64,000 nucleotides of DNA, from the NCBI GenBank assembly GCA_002746305.1, contig NVWV01000001.1:394396-458395 (forward strand), in the 5' to 3' direction. Position 1 is the first letter of the stretch; every line of letters starts with the position of its first letter. This document shows positions 36,601 through 44,147 of the stretch, one piece after another. This DNA is from Bacteroidota bacterium. GTDB taxonomy: Bacteria > Bacteroidota > Bacteroidia > NS11-12g > UBA9320. The notes under the pieces are model-generated. The model saw nothing but the letters and a program-made list of their open reading frames with translations, had not been told where the DNA came from and did not search any database. Position numbers and translations under genes: made by a program.

Positions 36601-38459
36601 CATCGATTGATGCATACTTTGCTAATGGTACACAGTTATGTACTCCATTTAATATTGTTTTTGAAGATAGTGGTACATTCACAAATACTAGACAATGGTC
36701 AATGGATGGGGTAGATTTAAGCAGTCAATTAGGAGATAGTGTAGTAAAAGTAGATGGAGGTAACTATAATCTGAGACTGATTTCTGAAAATAGCAATAGT
36801 TGTACAGATACGTTGGAGCAAGAATTTATAGTATTTGAAAAGCCCATTGTAAGCCTTACAATTGATGATACTATCTGCATTAATAATTTAGCGAATTTTG
36901 TAGGAAAACTTACTAGTTCAGTGCCTGTTGATAATTTTGAATGGACTTTTGGAGAGGCGTCAAATCCAGCAAATACCAATACAACAAGTTTATCGCCAGG
37001 GTTTACGTATACATCTGCGGGTTTAAAAGAAATAAAATTAATTGGAGGATTAACCAATGGGTGTAGTGATAGTGTTATACAAACAGTTGTCATTACAGAT
37101 GCTTCAGATATAGATAATCCGCTGATTAAGTATGTTACCTTTAAAGATAACTACACTATAGAAATAAATTATGAAAAATCTACTACTTCTAAATTTAGTA
37201 AGTATTTGATTGCAAGTGTAAATGGACTTCAAGAAGTAACTGACATTGATCAAACGTCAATAGAACTAATGTTTTCAGAAGTACCTGCAATTACAAATTG
37301 TTATACCCTTCAGGTTAGTGATTATTGCGACTTATTGGGATTGAATAGCGAGTCTCATTGTTTTATTTTACTAGATGTTACTAGCAATGTGTCTTATGAG
37401 AATGAGCTATCTTGGACTCCGTATCTTGGATGGACTGAAGTAAGTGACTATACTATTTTCAGAAAGGATGAAAATGATGTGTTTGTGAAAATTGCTTCAG
37501 TGGCAGGAGATGTATATAGCTTTATTGATCAAGGACTGTGCGATAATGCATACGAATATTTTGTACAAGCGTCTCACCCTGTAGAATCATGGTTATCAAA
37601 TAGTCATTCTGTTGTTCAAAGGCCAATTTATATTAGAAACCCATTGTCAAGTTCAATTAAGAATGTAACAGTATCCAATGAAAACGAGATTTCGATCGCT
37701 TGGGATCAAAGTTCATTTAGCGAGTTTAGTAACTACAAATTGTTAAAGTACGAGTCATCTTTTGATAATCTCATTTCAGAGATGGATGTTACTTCGGAAT
37801 ATTTCTACGATACAGATGTTTTAACGAATGAACATTCTTATATCTATCAAGTGGTCGAAGAGGATCGATGTGGTTATGTAAACATACCAGAACGTGAAGG
37901 TAAATCTATTCTACTTAGAGGTTTTTACTTTAGAAATAGCAGTAGATTAAAATGGACTGAGTATCAAAATTGGGCTTCAGGAATTAAAGAGCACAAAGTA
38001 GAAGTTGATAACAATGGTACATTTAAAGGAATTGGAGGAACAAACTCAAATGATAGAGAGTTTAGAGATAATCAGTATCGTAGAGAAATCATTGGAGAGT
38101 ATTGCTATCGAGTATTTGCTTTAAGTAATTCAGGAGATACTAGTTATTCAAATATTGTATGTATTAGTAGTGACCCTATTGTGATAATGCCTACTGGATT
38201 TACTCCCAATGATGATAATTTAAACGATGTTTTCAGACCAGTATCGCAATTTATACTAGAAGATATGGACAGATATAGTTTCACTATTTACAATAGATGG
38301 GGTGAAAAGGTATTTGATACAAAAGATGCATCATTAGGATGGGATGGGATGTACAAGGGGCAAAAAGCACAGCAGGGGACTTACATGTATACCATTATGG
38401 CTTCCGGTATTAAAAAGCAAAAAATATTTTTAGATGGGTCTGTGACCTTATTAAGATAA
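33621..38459 (+). CDS. giant secreted PKD-domain protein with T9SS type B sorting domain
   Basis: 1612 aa. A signal peptide (1-19, ending AYS) is followed by many PKD/Ig-like modules rich in Cys, Ser, Thr and Asp. Recurrent W-x-x-x-x-G and SYSDTGYYNIQV- or FSEDGDFVVSV-like strands mark them. Fibronectin-like segments (LSWTPYLGW, KWTEYQNW) come near 1290-1480, and a C-terminal sorting domain (about 1525-1612) contains PTGFTPNDDNLND and FTIYNRWGEKVF, the gliding-motility-associated type B signal. It should be exported by Sec and then T9SS and be attached to or released from the cell surface, perhaps as an adhesin. Strong promoter and terminator frame it as a monocistron. Confidence 0.92.
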   Translation: MKKLQYLVFLCFLTTQAYSQCPDFQIVANKSSVCAPEIIRFEVLNSVAGSAYEWNVGNGVVFGADTLFSFYTSPLTINATVTITLPGGAVCNVSNNAIAVVNAIPIPNFTATKSVLCDGADSITLSDVTPNSVSRSWIVDGSNYSNTGNVIGHKFVTLGSKKISLVVTDDKGCKGVKDFVDTIQIYSKPEFTFGTSVNSGCIPQTTSYILLNDPSVGSFTKKYYWDFPGSNNSIDSGKTPEDVIYNSIGNYDATLTVRVSNGCDYLYTNTNSIQLGETVDLGLSASSSSLCLGETISFSQTPNPHLGTLAWTFNGVETTVLSADNTSAQVQCSSIGDLDVTLVNDHNGCISTKTFNQIVTINGIKANFFSSDNYHCAVPHTVHLMNNTDSMDATIVNFKWRILDGNTEVNTSTLENSIFTFNTLPATYTAQLIVVGNHGCTDTMTRTNFIYQDSLIANFTVNPSKVCEDQVFTMNNATKPSTYMVPDEFLWYFYEKDGTTIADSSDLRQPSFSYSDTGYYNIQVIGYNSIGCRDTLLLDSALEVIQPNLNYTISNPIICKGEFFQLEGLSTPSDVSFTYTWRFENKNSSDFYSVVGQNTQISPSVLGEYKAISQHDIAGACIQSDTIDVYINGLVASINLDTSNGCAPLLVNPTVDITKDFYEGQSASGYTYQWSVLPSNGVLLSDSFSSTPTFQFSEDGDFVVSVTIINSAGCSYTSSSNTIITGVRGGVQILDNKICLGDSLSVLDNSFNGVTNVTWSLNPDTSSFTVTSISSNLSKILLDKVGVYELVQIVSNQNICYDTTYTSFEIIDVKADFIAVDSFLQCAPVFAEFESKSSNADTLIWDFGTGDIFKTTSSSAGIIYNKNSGWSDGYDISLVAKNIEGCTDTAFKYDYVVVAGPKPEFEMINFSGCEPLNVTFVDRSKDESYFFMNYNDGSLLDSTKNGDIINVHTYTIKSFTALRQTVMPSIIVYDSLGCASVFEPNDSIVILRSPSIDAYFANGTQLCTPFNIVFEDSGTFTNTRQWSMDGVDLSSQLGDSVVKVDGGNYNLRLISENSNSCTDTLEQEFIVFEKPIVSLTIDDTICINNLANFVGKLTSSVPVDNFEWTFGEASNPANTNTTSLSPGFTYTSAGLKEIKLIGGLTNGCSDSVIQTVVITDASDIDNPLIKYVTFKDNYTIEINYEKSTTSKFSKYLIASVNGLQEVTDIDQTSIELMFSEVPAITNCYTLQVSDYCDLLGLNSESHCFILLDVTSNVSYENELSWTPYLGWTEVSDYTIFRKDENDVFVKIASVAGDVYSFIDQGLCDNAYEYFVQASHPVESWLSNSHSVVQRPIYIRNPLSSSIKNVTVSNENEISIAWDQSSFSEFSNYKLLKYESSFDNLISEMDVTSEYFYDTDVLTNEHSYIYQVVEEDRCGYVNIPEREGKSILLRGFYFRNSSRLKWTEYQNWASGIKEHKVEVDNNGTFKGIGGTNSNDREFRDNQYRREIIGEYCYRVFALSNSGDTSYSNIVCISSDPIVIMPTGFTPNDDNLNDVFRPVSQFILEDMDRYSFTIYNRWGEKVFDTKDASLGWDGMYKGQKAQQGTYMYTIMASGIKKQKIFLDGSVTLLR

Positions 38460-38496
38460 TCTTTCTTAACAGAAAGAGGGCAGTAATGGTTAAATG

Positions 38497-38530
38497 GGTC
38501 GTCAATGTTTTTTGGCGACCTCTTTTTTTT
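38497..38530 (+). terminator. terminator after the giant T9SS gene
   Basis: GGTCGTCAA (38497-38505) pairs with TTGGCGACC (38512-38520, one G-T pair) around a 6-base loop, followed by a T-run (38523-38530). Its 3' arm also holds the -33 element for ffh. Confidence 0.85.
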
Positions 38531-38540
38531 GGTAAATTTG
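38511..38540 (+). promoter_or_regulatory. ffh promoter overlapping the preceding terminator
   Basis: TTTG (38511-38514), 18 bases, then TAAATTTG (38533-38540), the full Bacteroidetes consensus, 20 bases before the ffh ATG. The -33 element sits in the loop and 3' arm of the terminator hairpin of the upstream gene. Confidence 0.65.
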
Positions 38541-38560
38541 CAGGTAAATAATCAATACAA

Positions 38561-39883
38561 ATGTTCGAAAATTTATCGTCGAAGTTAGACAAAGCCTTTC
38601 AAACTCTGAAAGGTCAATCAAAACTTACGGAACTTAATATCGCGGAAACAGTAAAAGAGATACGCAGAGCACTGGTGGATGCCGATGTCAGTTATAAAAT
38701 TGCTAAGGATTTTACTAATAGAATAAAAGATAAAGCTCTTGGGGGAGATGTTCTTACCAGTGTGTCACCAGGTCAATTAATGACTAAAATTGTCAATGAT
38801 GAGTTAGTAGAACTTTTGGGAGGGGAGACTCAACCTATTGACTTAAGTGGAAATCCTTCGGTTATTTTAATTGCAGGATTACAGGGCTCAGGTAAAACTA
38901 CTTTTTCAGGGAAGTTGGTCAAGCATCTAAAGTCAAAAGGACGAAATCCTTTATTGGTAGCATGTGATGTTTATCGTCCTGCTGCGATTAATCAAATTAA
39001 GGTTTTAGGTGAGCAAGTTGGGGTTAGCGTTTTTGCAAATGAAGATTTGAAAGACCCTCTGGCAATTGCAAAAGATGCAATAAAGCATGCCAAAGCAAAC
39101 AACTATAACGTAGTTGTTGTAGATACAGCAGGGCGTTTGAGTGTAGATGAGGTTATGATGAATGAGATTGGGAATCTCAAGTCAGCCTTAAATCCTCAGG
39201 AAATTCTGTTTGTGGTAGATGCCATGACTGGACAGGATGCGGTTAATACAGCCAAAGTATTTAATGATAAATTAGATTTTGACGGTGTTGTATTAACAAA
39301 ATTAGATGGAGATACTAAAGGGGGAGCAGCAATTTCAATTAAGGCAATAGTCAACAAGCCAATCAAGTTTGTAAGTACTGGAGAAAAAATGGAAGCTTTG
39401 GATGTATTTCATCCAGATAGAATGGCGAGCAGAATCTTAGGGATGGGTGATATTGTTTCTTTCGTAGAGAGAGCACAAGACACCTTTGATAAAGATGAAG
39501 CAGCTAAGCTACAAAAGAAAATGCGTAAAAATCAGTTTGATTTTGATGATTTTCTTAAGCAATTGGCACAAATTAAAAAGATGGGTAACATCAAGGATTT
39601 AATGGGTATGATTCCAGGTGTGGGCAAGGCGATAAAGGATGTAGATATTGACGATGATAGTTTTAAGGGAATTGAAGCTATTATACATAGTATGACGTCT
39701 GAAGAAAGACAAAGTCCCCAAATTCTAGATGGAAGTAGAAAACAACGTATTGCAAAAGGGAGTGGAACATCTACAACTGAAGTAAATAAATTGGTAAAAC
39801 AGTTTGATGAAATGAAAAAGATGATGAAACAAATGAATAGTAGCAAAGGAACAAGAGCAGGTAAGATGCCTTTTAAAAGATAG
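38561..39883 (+). CDS. ffh: signal recognition particle protein Ffh
   Basis: 440-aa SRP GTPase that delivers nascent membrane proteins to FtsY/SecYEG. Domains: N (1-90), G with GLQGSGKTTFSGKL (about 105-118), DVYRPAA, VDTAGR and TKLDGD, and a Met-rich M domain (about 300-440) with MGMIPGVGK and the RIAKGSGT RNA-binding helix. Full length. Stop overlaps the pdxH start by one base. Confidence 0.97.
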   Translation: MFENLSSKLDKAFQTLKGQSKLTELNIAETVKEIRRALVDADVSYKIAKDFTNRIKDKALGGDVLTSVSPGQLMTKIVNDELVELLGGETQPIDLSGNPSVILIAGLQGSGKTTFSGKLVKHLKSKGRNPLLVACDVYRPAAINQIKVLGEQVGVSVFANEDLKDPLAIAKDAIKHAKANNYNVVVVDTAGRLSVDEVMMNEIGNLKSALNPQEILFVVDAMTGQDAVNTAKVFNDKLDFDGVVLTKLDGDTKGGAAISIKAIVNKPIKFVSTGEKMEALDVFHPDRMASRILGMGDIVSFVERAQDTFDKDEAAKLQKKMRKNQFDFDDFLKQLAQIKKMGNIKDLMGMIPGVGKAIKDVDIDDDSFKGIEAIIHSMTSEERQSPQILDGSRKQRIAKGSGTSTTEVNKLVKQFDEMKKMMKQMNSSKGTRAGKMPFKR

Positions 39884-40512
39884 TGAAGGAGCTTAGAGTA
39901 AATTATACCCGGAATCAGTTATTGGAAGGAAGTTTTCCTGATAATCCATTTGACTTGTTTGTTCTTTGGTTTAAAGAAGCAGAAGAGTCTAGTCTTATTA
40001 AGGAACCTAATGCAATGACTATTTCTACGGTAGATGGAAATAGTGTGGACTCACGGATAGTATTGCTTAAAGATCTCCGCAATGAGGAGTTTGTGTTTTA
40101 CACCAATTATGAGAGTAATAAGGGACTTCAACTAGCGGCTAACCCAAATTGTACATTACTTTTCCCATGGATACATTTAGAAAGGCAAATTATAATTCGA
40201 GGAACAGCTTCTAAAACTAGTGAGGAGGAGTCTTTAAACTATTTTTTATCTAGACCTGCGTCTAGTCAAATTGGGGCTTGGGCTTCTTCTCAAAGCAAGG
40301 ATATACAGAGCAGAGATGATTTAGAGGACAAGCTTAAATTTTACGAGGAAAAGTTTGATAATCAAGATATTAACAAACCTATTCATTGGGGAGGGTATCA
40401 GATATCGCCCTTGCAAATAGAGTTTTGGCAAGGGAGACAGAATAGATTACATGACCGTATTTTATTTGAAAAAAAGGATGGTTTATGGTCATATAAAAGA
40501 CTCCAACCTTAA
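39883..40512 (+). CDS. pdxH: pyridoxamine 5'-phosphate oxidase
   Basis: 209 aa from GTG, sharing one base with the ffh stop. The FMN-binding split-barrel shows AMTISTVDGNSVDSRIVLLKD, FVFYTNYESNKGLQLAANP, the SRPASSQIGAWASSQS segment, and the C-terminal EFWQGRQNRLHDR, which is diagnostic for PdxH. Converts PNP/PMP to pyridoxal 5'-phosphate. In operon with ffh. Confidence 0.96.
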   Translation: MKELRVNYTRNQLLEGSFPDNPFDLFVLWFKEAEESSLIKEPNAMTISTVDGNSVDSRIVLLKDLRNEEFVFYTNYESNKGLQLAANPNCTLLFPWIHLERQIIIRGTASKTSEEESLNYFLSRPASSQIGAWASSQSKDIQSRDDLEDKLKFYEEKFDNQDINKPIHWGGYQISPLQIEFWQGRQNRLHDRILFEKKDGLWSYKRLQP

Positions 40513-40617
40513 ATTTGGGTTATAGTACTTTGTATTACTTATCTCATTTTTAAGTAAAACCGTTGATAAATCTAACAAACGGTGGTTTTCATTGCTTAAA
40601 TTCGTACAAAATTCAGT

Positions 40618-41865
40618 TTGGGGATTCATCTCGACAATATCAAAAAGAGCATTAAAGCTAAATCCACTTTAGCTACTATAGCTATTGTTCCTGCTGTTCT
40701 GGCCGGTTTAACACTACTGGGTTTTCAAACTTATAGTCTTATTACGGGTAAGTCATTTAGAGACTTGAACTTTGATATTGGCAGACTTTGGGAAAGTGGA
40801 GAAAGTCTTGAGAATGTGGATTTAATAGAAACTTCTGAATCTACCCGAAATATTTTTCAGGATATTCTGACTAAAACAGAAGCATCTTTGGAAGAAAGAA
40901 TCAAAAATCTTAGGATACCTACCGTCATTGCTAAACAAGCATCTCTAGTGCAGCCCAATAAGGTTGAAACTTCAGCAGATGTTAGAGAAAGGTCAACATT
41001 TGAGCTATATGATTTGACTCTTATTGAGAATGTAGACTTGAGTGGTGCTTTTCAAAGTAAACAACTATTAAAATATTTTAGTAGACTGGAAAACGAATAT
41101 TTAATAAACCCAGATATGATACCTAGACAAGGTAAGTGGTATATAGGTTTTAGTTTTTCTCCTACCTTAAATTATCGCACATTTAGTTATGATCCTTCTT
41201 TAGTAAATGGGGTTGCTATAGATGGCGATTACAGATATACCTTTGGACTTACCGAAGCTTCTAGGAATTTATCTGATAAGTCAATTACTTCCTATACCAT
41301 AGGTATAGACTTTGGTCGTAGAATCTCAAAAAGACTAAGTCTTTTTAGTGGTTTTCACTATGCTCATTATGGAGAGCAAGTGCAGGTAAGAGCAGCTAAT
41401 CGAGATAACCCCAATTATGAATCGGCGACATTCATAAATAGAAAACCTGAGTATGAGATATATTCAACTGAGGATAATTCTTTAAATATACCATACACTA
41501 ACAAGTACTCGTATTTTGAAATACCATTGGGTGTGAGTTTTGATTTTATTCAGTTAAATAAATCTAAAGTTACTATTGATGCTGGAATAAGCTTGCAAAA
41601 GTTGGATCACGTTAATGCCTTGGTTTATGATTTCGATACAGACTATTACTACTGGATGAATAGAAAGGATCAAATATTTAGAGAATATGGGATAGGCAGC
41701 AGTGCTGGCATTACTCTTTCTCAATTTGTTGGTGAGAGGTTAGAGATATTTGTTAATCCGCATTTTAAGATGAATCTAAATTCTACATTTAAAAAGCCTT
41801 ACCCAGTCAATCAAAATCAGTATTCATCAGGCTTGAGATTAGGGATGAAGCATCACATTCTCTAG
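40618..41865 (+). CDS. N-terminally anchored beta-barrel-like protein, non-ATG start
   Basis: Reading frame of about 415 aa. A stop codon lies 18 bases before the TTG at 40618 and the next in-frame ATG is far downstream, so a non-ATG start (TTG, or ATT at 40600) is needed. A short basic N-terminus precedes one membrane helix (about 20-42), a helical linker (about 50-130), and a C-terminal half of alternating strands (WYIGFSFSPTLNYR, TSYTIGIDFGRRISKRLSLFSGFHYAHYG, YFEIPLGVSFDF) ending in a SGLRLGMKHHIL strand. The layout resembles Bacteroidota 'outer membrane beta-barrel' proteins with an anti-sigma-like N-terminal helix, but no sigma gene is adjacent. A degraded 5' end cannot be excluded. Confidence 0.65.
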   Translation: MGIHLDNIKKSIKAKSTLATIAIVPAVLAGLTLLGFQTYSLITGKSFRDLNFDIGRLWESGESLENVDLIETSESTRNIFQDILTKTEASLEERIKNLRIPTVIAKQASLVQPNKVETSADVRERSTFELYDLTLIENVDLSGAFQSKQLLKYFSRLENEYLINPDMIPRQGKWYIGFSFSPTLNYRTFSYDPSLVNGVAIDGDYRYTFGLTEASRNLSDKSITSYTIGIDFGRRISKRLSLFSGFHYAHYGEQVQVRAANRDNPNYESATFINRKPEYEIYSTEDNSLNIPYTNKYSYFEIPLGVSFDFIQLNKSKVTIDAGISLQKLDHVNALVYDFDTDYYYWMNRKDQIFREYGIGSSAGITLSQFVGERLEIFVNPHFKMNLNSTFKKPYPVNQNQYSSGLRLGMKHHIL

Positions 41866-41900
41866 ACGTATAAGTACTTAGCATTTTGGCAATATTACTT

Positions 41901-41908
41901 TACATTTG
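41901..41908 (+). promoter_or_regulatory. -7 element immediately before the thiolase start
   Basis: TACATTTG fully matches TAnnTTTG and ends 6 bases before the ATG at 41915, so a transcript started from it would be nearly leaderless. TTTG at 41885-41888 is only 12 bases upstream, closer than usual. An alternative in-frame TTG at 41906 lies inside this element and is unlikely as a start. Confidence 0.4.
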
Positions 41909-41914
41909 CCGCCA

Positions 41915-43093
41915 ATGAAATCAGTATATATAGTAGCAGCAGTTAGAACTCCTATGGGTAGTTTTAATGGTTCTTTAAGTGGCATCTCGGCACCAAAGCT
42001 AGGGGCAATTGCCATTAAAGGTGCATTGGAGAAGTCTGGGGTAAAGCCGTCTGAAGTAGATGAAGTATATTTTGGTAACGTGTTACAGGCGGGCTTAGGT
42101 CAAGCACCAGCGAGACAAGCGGCCATTTTTGCTGGATTACCTAACACGACTCCATGTACGACTGTGAATAAGGTATGTGCAAGTGGTATGAAATCAGTAG
42201 CCCTTGCGGCATCGTCTATTATGTTGGGTCATAATGATATAGTGGTAGCGGGCGGTATGGAGAATATGAGTCAAGTACCTCATTATTTACCTGGTTCAAG
42301 AGCAGGATATAAATATGGAAACTTTACAGTAGTAGACGGACTCGCTCATGATGGTCTTAGAGACGTATACAATGAGTATATGATGGGTAGTGCAGCTGAC
42401 GGTACAGCTAAGAAATATGGCATAACTAGAGAGGAACAGGATGATTATGCTATCAACTCGTATAAGAAAACGGCAGCTTCAGTAGAAGCAGGAAAATTCA
42501 AGGATGAAATAATCCCAGTAGAAATACCTCAAAGAAGAGGAGATCCTATTATAATGAGTGATGATGAAGAGTATAAGAATGTAAGGTTTGATAAGATACC
42601 ATCATTAAGACCTGTTTTTGAAAAAGACGGTACAGTTACTGCAGCAAATGCTAGTACCATAAATGACGGAGCAGCTTGTATTATTCTTGCCAGTGAAGAG
42701 AAAGTGAAAGAGCTGGGTCTTACACCGATAGCAGAAGTTGCATCATTTGCAGATGCTGCTCATGAACCTGAGTTCTTTACTACGGCTCCGGCAAAAGCTA
42801 TACCTATAGCCTTAGAAAGGGCTGGATGTAGTCTTTCCGATATAGATGCATTTGAACTAAACGAAGCTTTTTCAGTTGTTGCATTGGTAAATAATAAGCT
42901 TTTGGACATTGATTCTGCTAAAGTTAATATTAACGGCGGTGCTGTAGCTTTAGGTCATCCTTTAGGTGCATCAGGAGCCAGAATATTAGTGACTCTTATC
43001 AATGTACTAAAGCAAAATGGTGGAAAGATAGGAGCCGCTGGAATATGCAATGGCGGCGGTGGAGCTAGTGCAATGATTATTAAAAATATTTAA
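41915..43093 (+). CDS. acetyl-CoA C-acyltransferase (thiolase)
   Basis: 392 aa from the ATG at 41915. Degradative/biosynthetic thiolase with the nucleophile C88 in NKVCASGMKS, the GGMENMSQ loop, the GHPLGASG histidine motif and the C-terminal CNGGGGAS cysteine. It joins two acetyl-CoA to acetoacetyl-CoA or runs in reverse. Homotetrameric cytoplasmic enzyme. Monocistronic, with its own -7 element. Confidence 0.95.
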   Translation: MKSVYIVAAVRTPMGSFNGSLSGISAPKLGAIAIKGALEKSGVKPSEVDEVYFGNVLQAGLGQAPARQAAIFAGLPNTTPCTTVNKVCASGMKSVALAASSIMLGHNDIVVAGGMENMSQVPHYLPGSRAGYKYGNFTVVDGLAHDGLRDVYNEYMMGSAADGTAKKYGITREEQDDYAINSYKKTAASVEAGKFKDEIIPVEIPQRRGDPIIMSDDEEYKNVRFDKIPSLRPVFEKDGTVTAANASTINDGAACIILASEEKVKELGLTPIAEVASFADAAHEPEFFTTAPAKAIPIALERAGCSLSDIDAFELNEAFSVVALVNNKLLDIDSAKVNINGGAVALGHPLGASGARILVTLINVLKQNGGKIGAAGICNGGGGASAMIIKNI

Positions 43094-43144
43094 GCTGTCT
43101 TAAAGTAAGGCACGAAAATTGAAAGGTTTTCAGTTATAATACAA

Positions 43145-44020
43145 ATGCGTTTATATATTAGTATACTTGTTTCGTTCATGTGTCTTGCATCTTTTGGTCA
43201 AAGAATCAAAGTAAAGCAAGGTGACACTACTTTCACTGATTCTATTCGAAATCTTGAATACCAACTAGAAGGACTTAGCTACAACATAATTAATGCTGTC
43301 GATAAAACAGAGAGAATAACAAGTTGCTTCTACTTCATTCAAACGCTGAAAAAAACCTTAAAAGTACCTAACTCATTTGACTACGATTTTTCAACTTTAA
43401 GGACAGTTTCCGTTCTTAGATCGGATGATGAAAAGTTTAGAATTTTTACTTGGAATTTATTACTAGATAGCGGGAGGTACATGTATTTTGGAGCAATCCA
43501 AATGAATAATCCTGATAGTTTAGAACTTTACGGCCTCTATGATAGTTCTGAATTTAATAAAGACATTATTTATGGACAGTTTGATAATCGCCATTGGATG
43601 GGAGCTTTGTACTATCAAATTCACCATTATAAATGGAAAAAGAAAGATTACTACATTACTTTTGGGTGGGATGGTCAAGATGATAAAACAAATAGAAAGG
43701 TCATTGATGTTCTTTGGTTTGATGAAAATGGCAAACCGAATTTTGGGGAAGAGATATTTAACTTTGATGGAGATCTTCAGTCGCGGATTATTTTTGATTT
43801 TAATGATAGAGCGGCTATGCTTTGCAGATATGATAAGGATGAAAAAGCAATTGTATTTGCCAATTTAGTGCCTATTAATCCTATGATGAAGGGCATGTAT
43901 GAAAATTATGTGCCAGATGGCACATATGATTACTTGAAATTTGAAAAGGGAACGTGGAGACGGTATAAGATGGTCTTTGAGAATAGAAGTAAGAATAGTG
44001 CAAATGGGGCCCGTTACTAA
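43145..44020 (+). CDS. exported protein of unknown function
   Basis: 291 aa with an N-terminal signal peptide (LYISILVSFMCLASFG, cleavage before Q19). The mature part is mixed, with several Trp/Tyr-rich strands (FRIFTWNLLLDSGRYMYFGAIQ, YYITFGWDGQDDKTNRKVIDVLWF) and no cysteine motif or known catalytic signature. Conserved-looking but unplaced by me. Likely periplasmic. Follows the thiolase by 51 bases and ends at a bidirectional terminator. Confidence 0.7.
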   Translation: MRLYISILVSFMCLASFGQRIKVKQGDTTFTDSIRNLEYQLEGLSYNIINAVDKTERITSCFYFIQTLKKTLKVPNSFDYDFSTLRTVSVLRSDDEKFRIFTWNLLLDSGRYMYFGAIQMNNPDSLELYGLYDSSEFNKDIIYGQFDNRHWMGALYYQIHHYKWKKKDYYITFGWDGQDDKTNRKVIDVLWFDENGKPNFGEEIFNFDGDLQSRIIFDFNDRAAMLCRYDKDEKAIVFANLVPINPMMKGMYENYVPDGTYDYLKFEKGTWRRYKMVFENRSKNSANGARY

Positions 44021-44091
44021 TTCTGTCTCCTTTTTCTCTCATTACACATTCTTTTGTGTAACGCTAATTCAGGACTAGACACTCATAAAAC

Positions 44092-44127
44092 AAAAAAACC
44101 TTGGCACAAGTGCCAAGGTTTTTTTAT
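44092..44127. terminator. bidirectional terminator between convergent genes
   Basis: An A-run, then CCTTGGCA-CAAG-TGCCAAGG, then a T-run: a perfect stem of about 15 bp including the A/T arms. It serves both the exported-protein gene (plus) and the beta-helix gene (minus, stop at 44148). Confidence 0.92.
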
Positions 44128-44147
44128 TAAGTTTAATCTTTAGGTCA

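Noticed and set aside
33621..38459. possible fragmentation of the 1612-aa gene
   Set aside because: The frame is continuous from signal peptide to sorting domain and framed by a promoter and terminator.
40555..40590. imperfect hairpin after pdxH (ACCGTT ... AACGGT)
   Set aside because: 6-bp stem with a 13-base loop; not convincing as a terminator.
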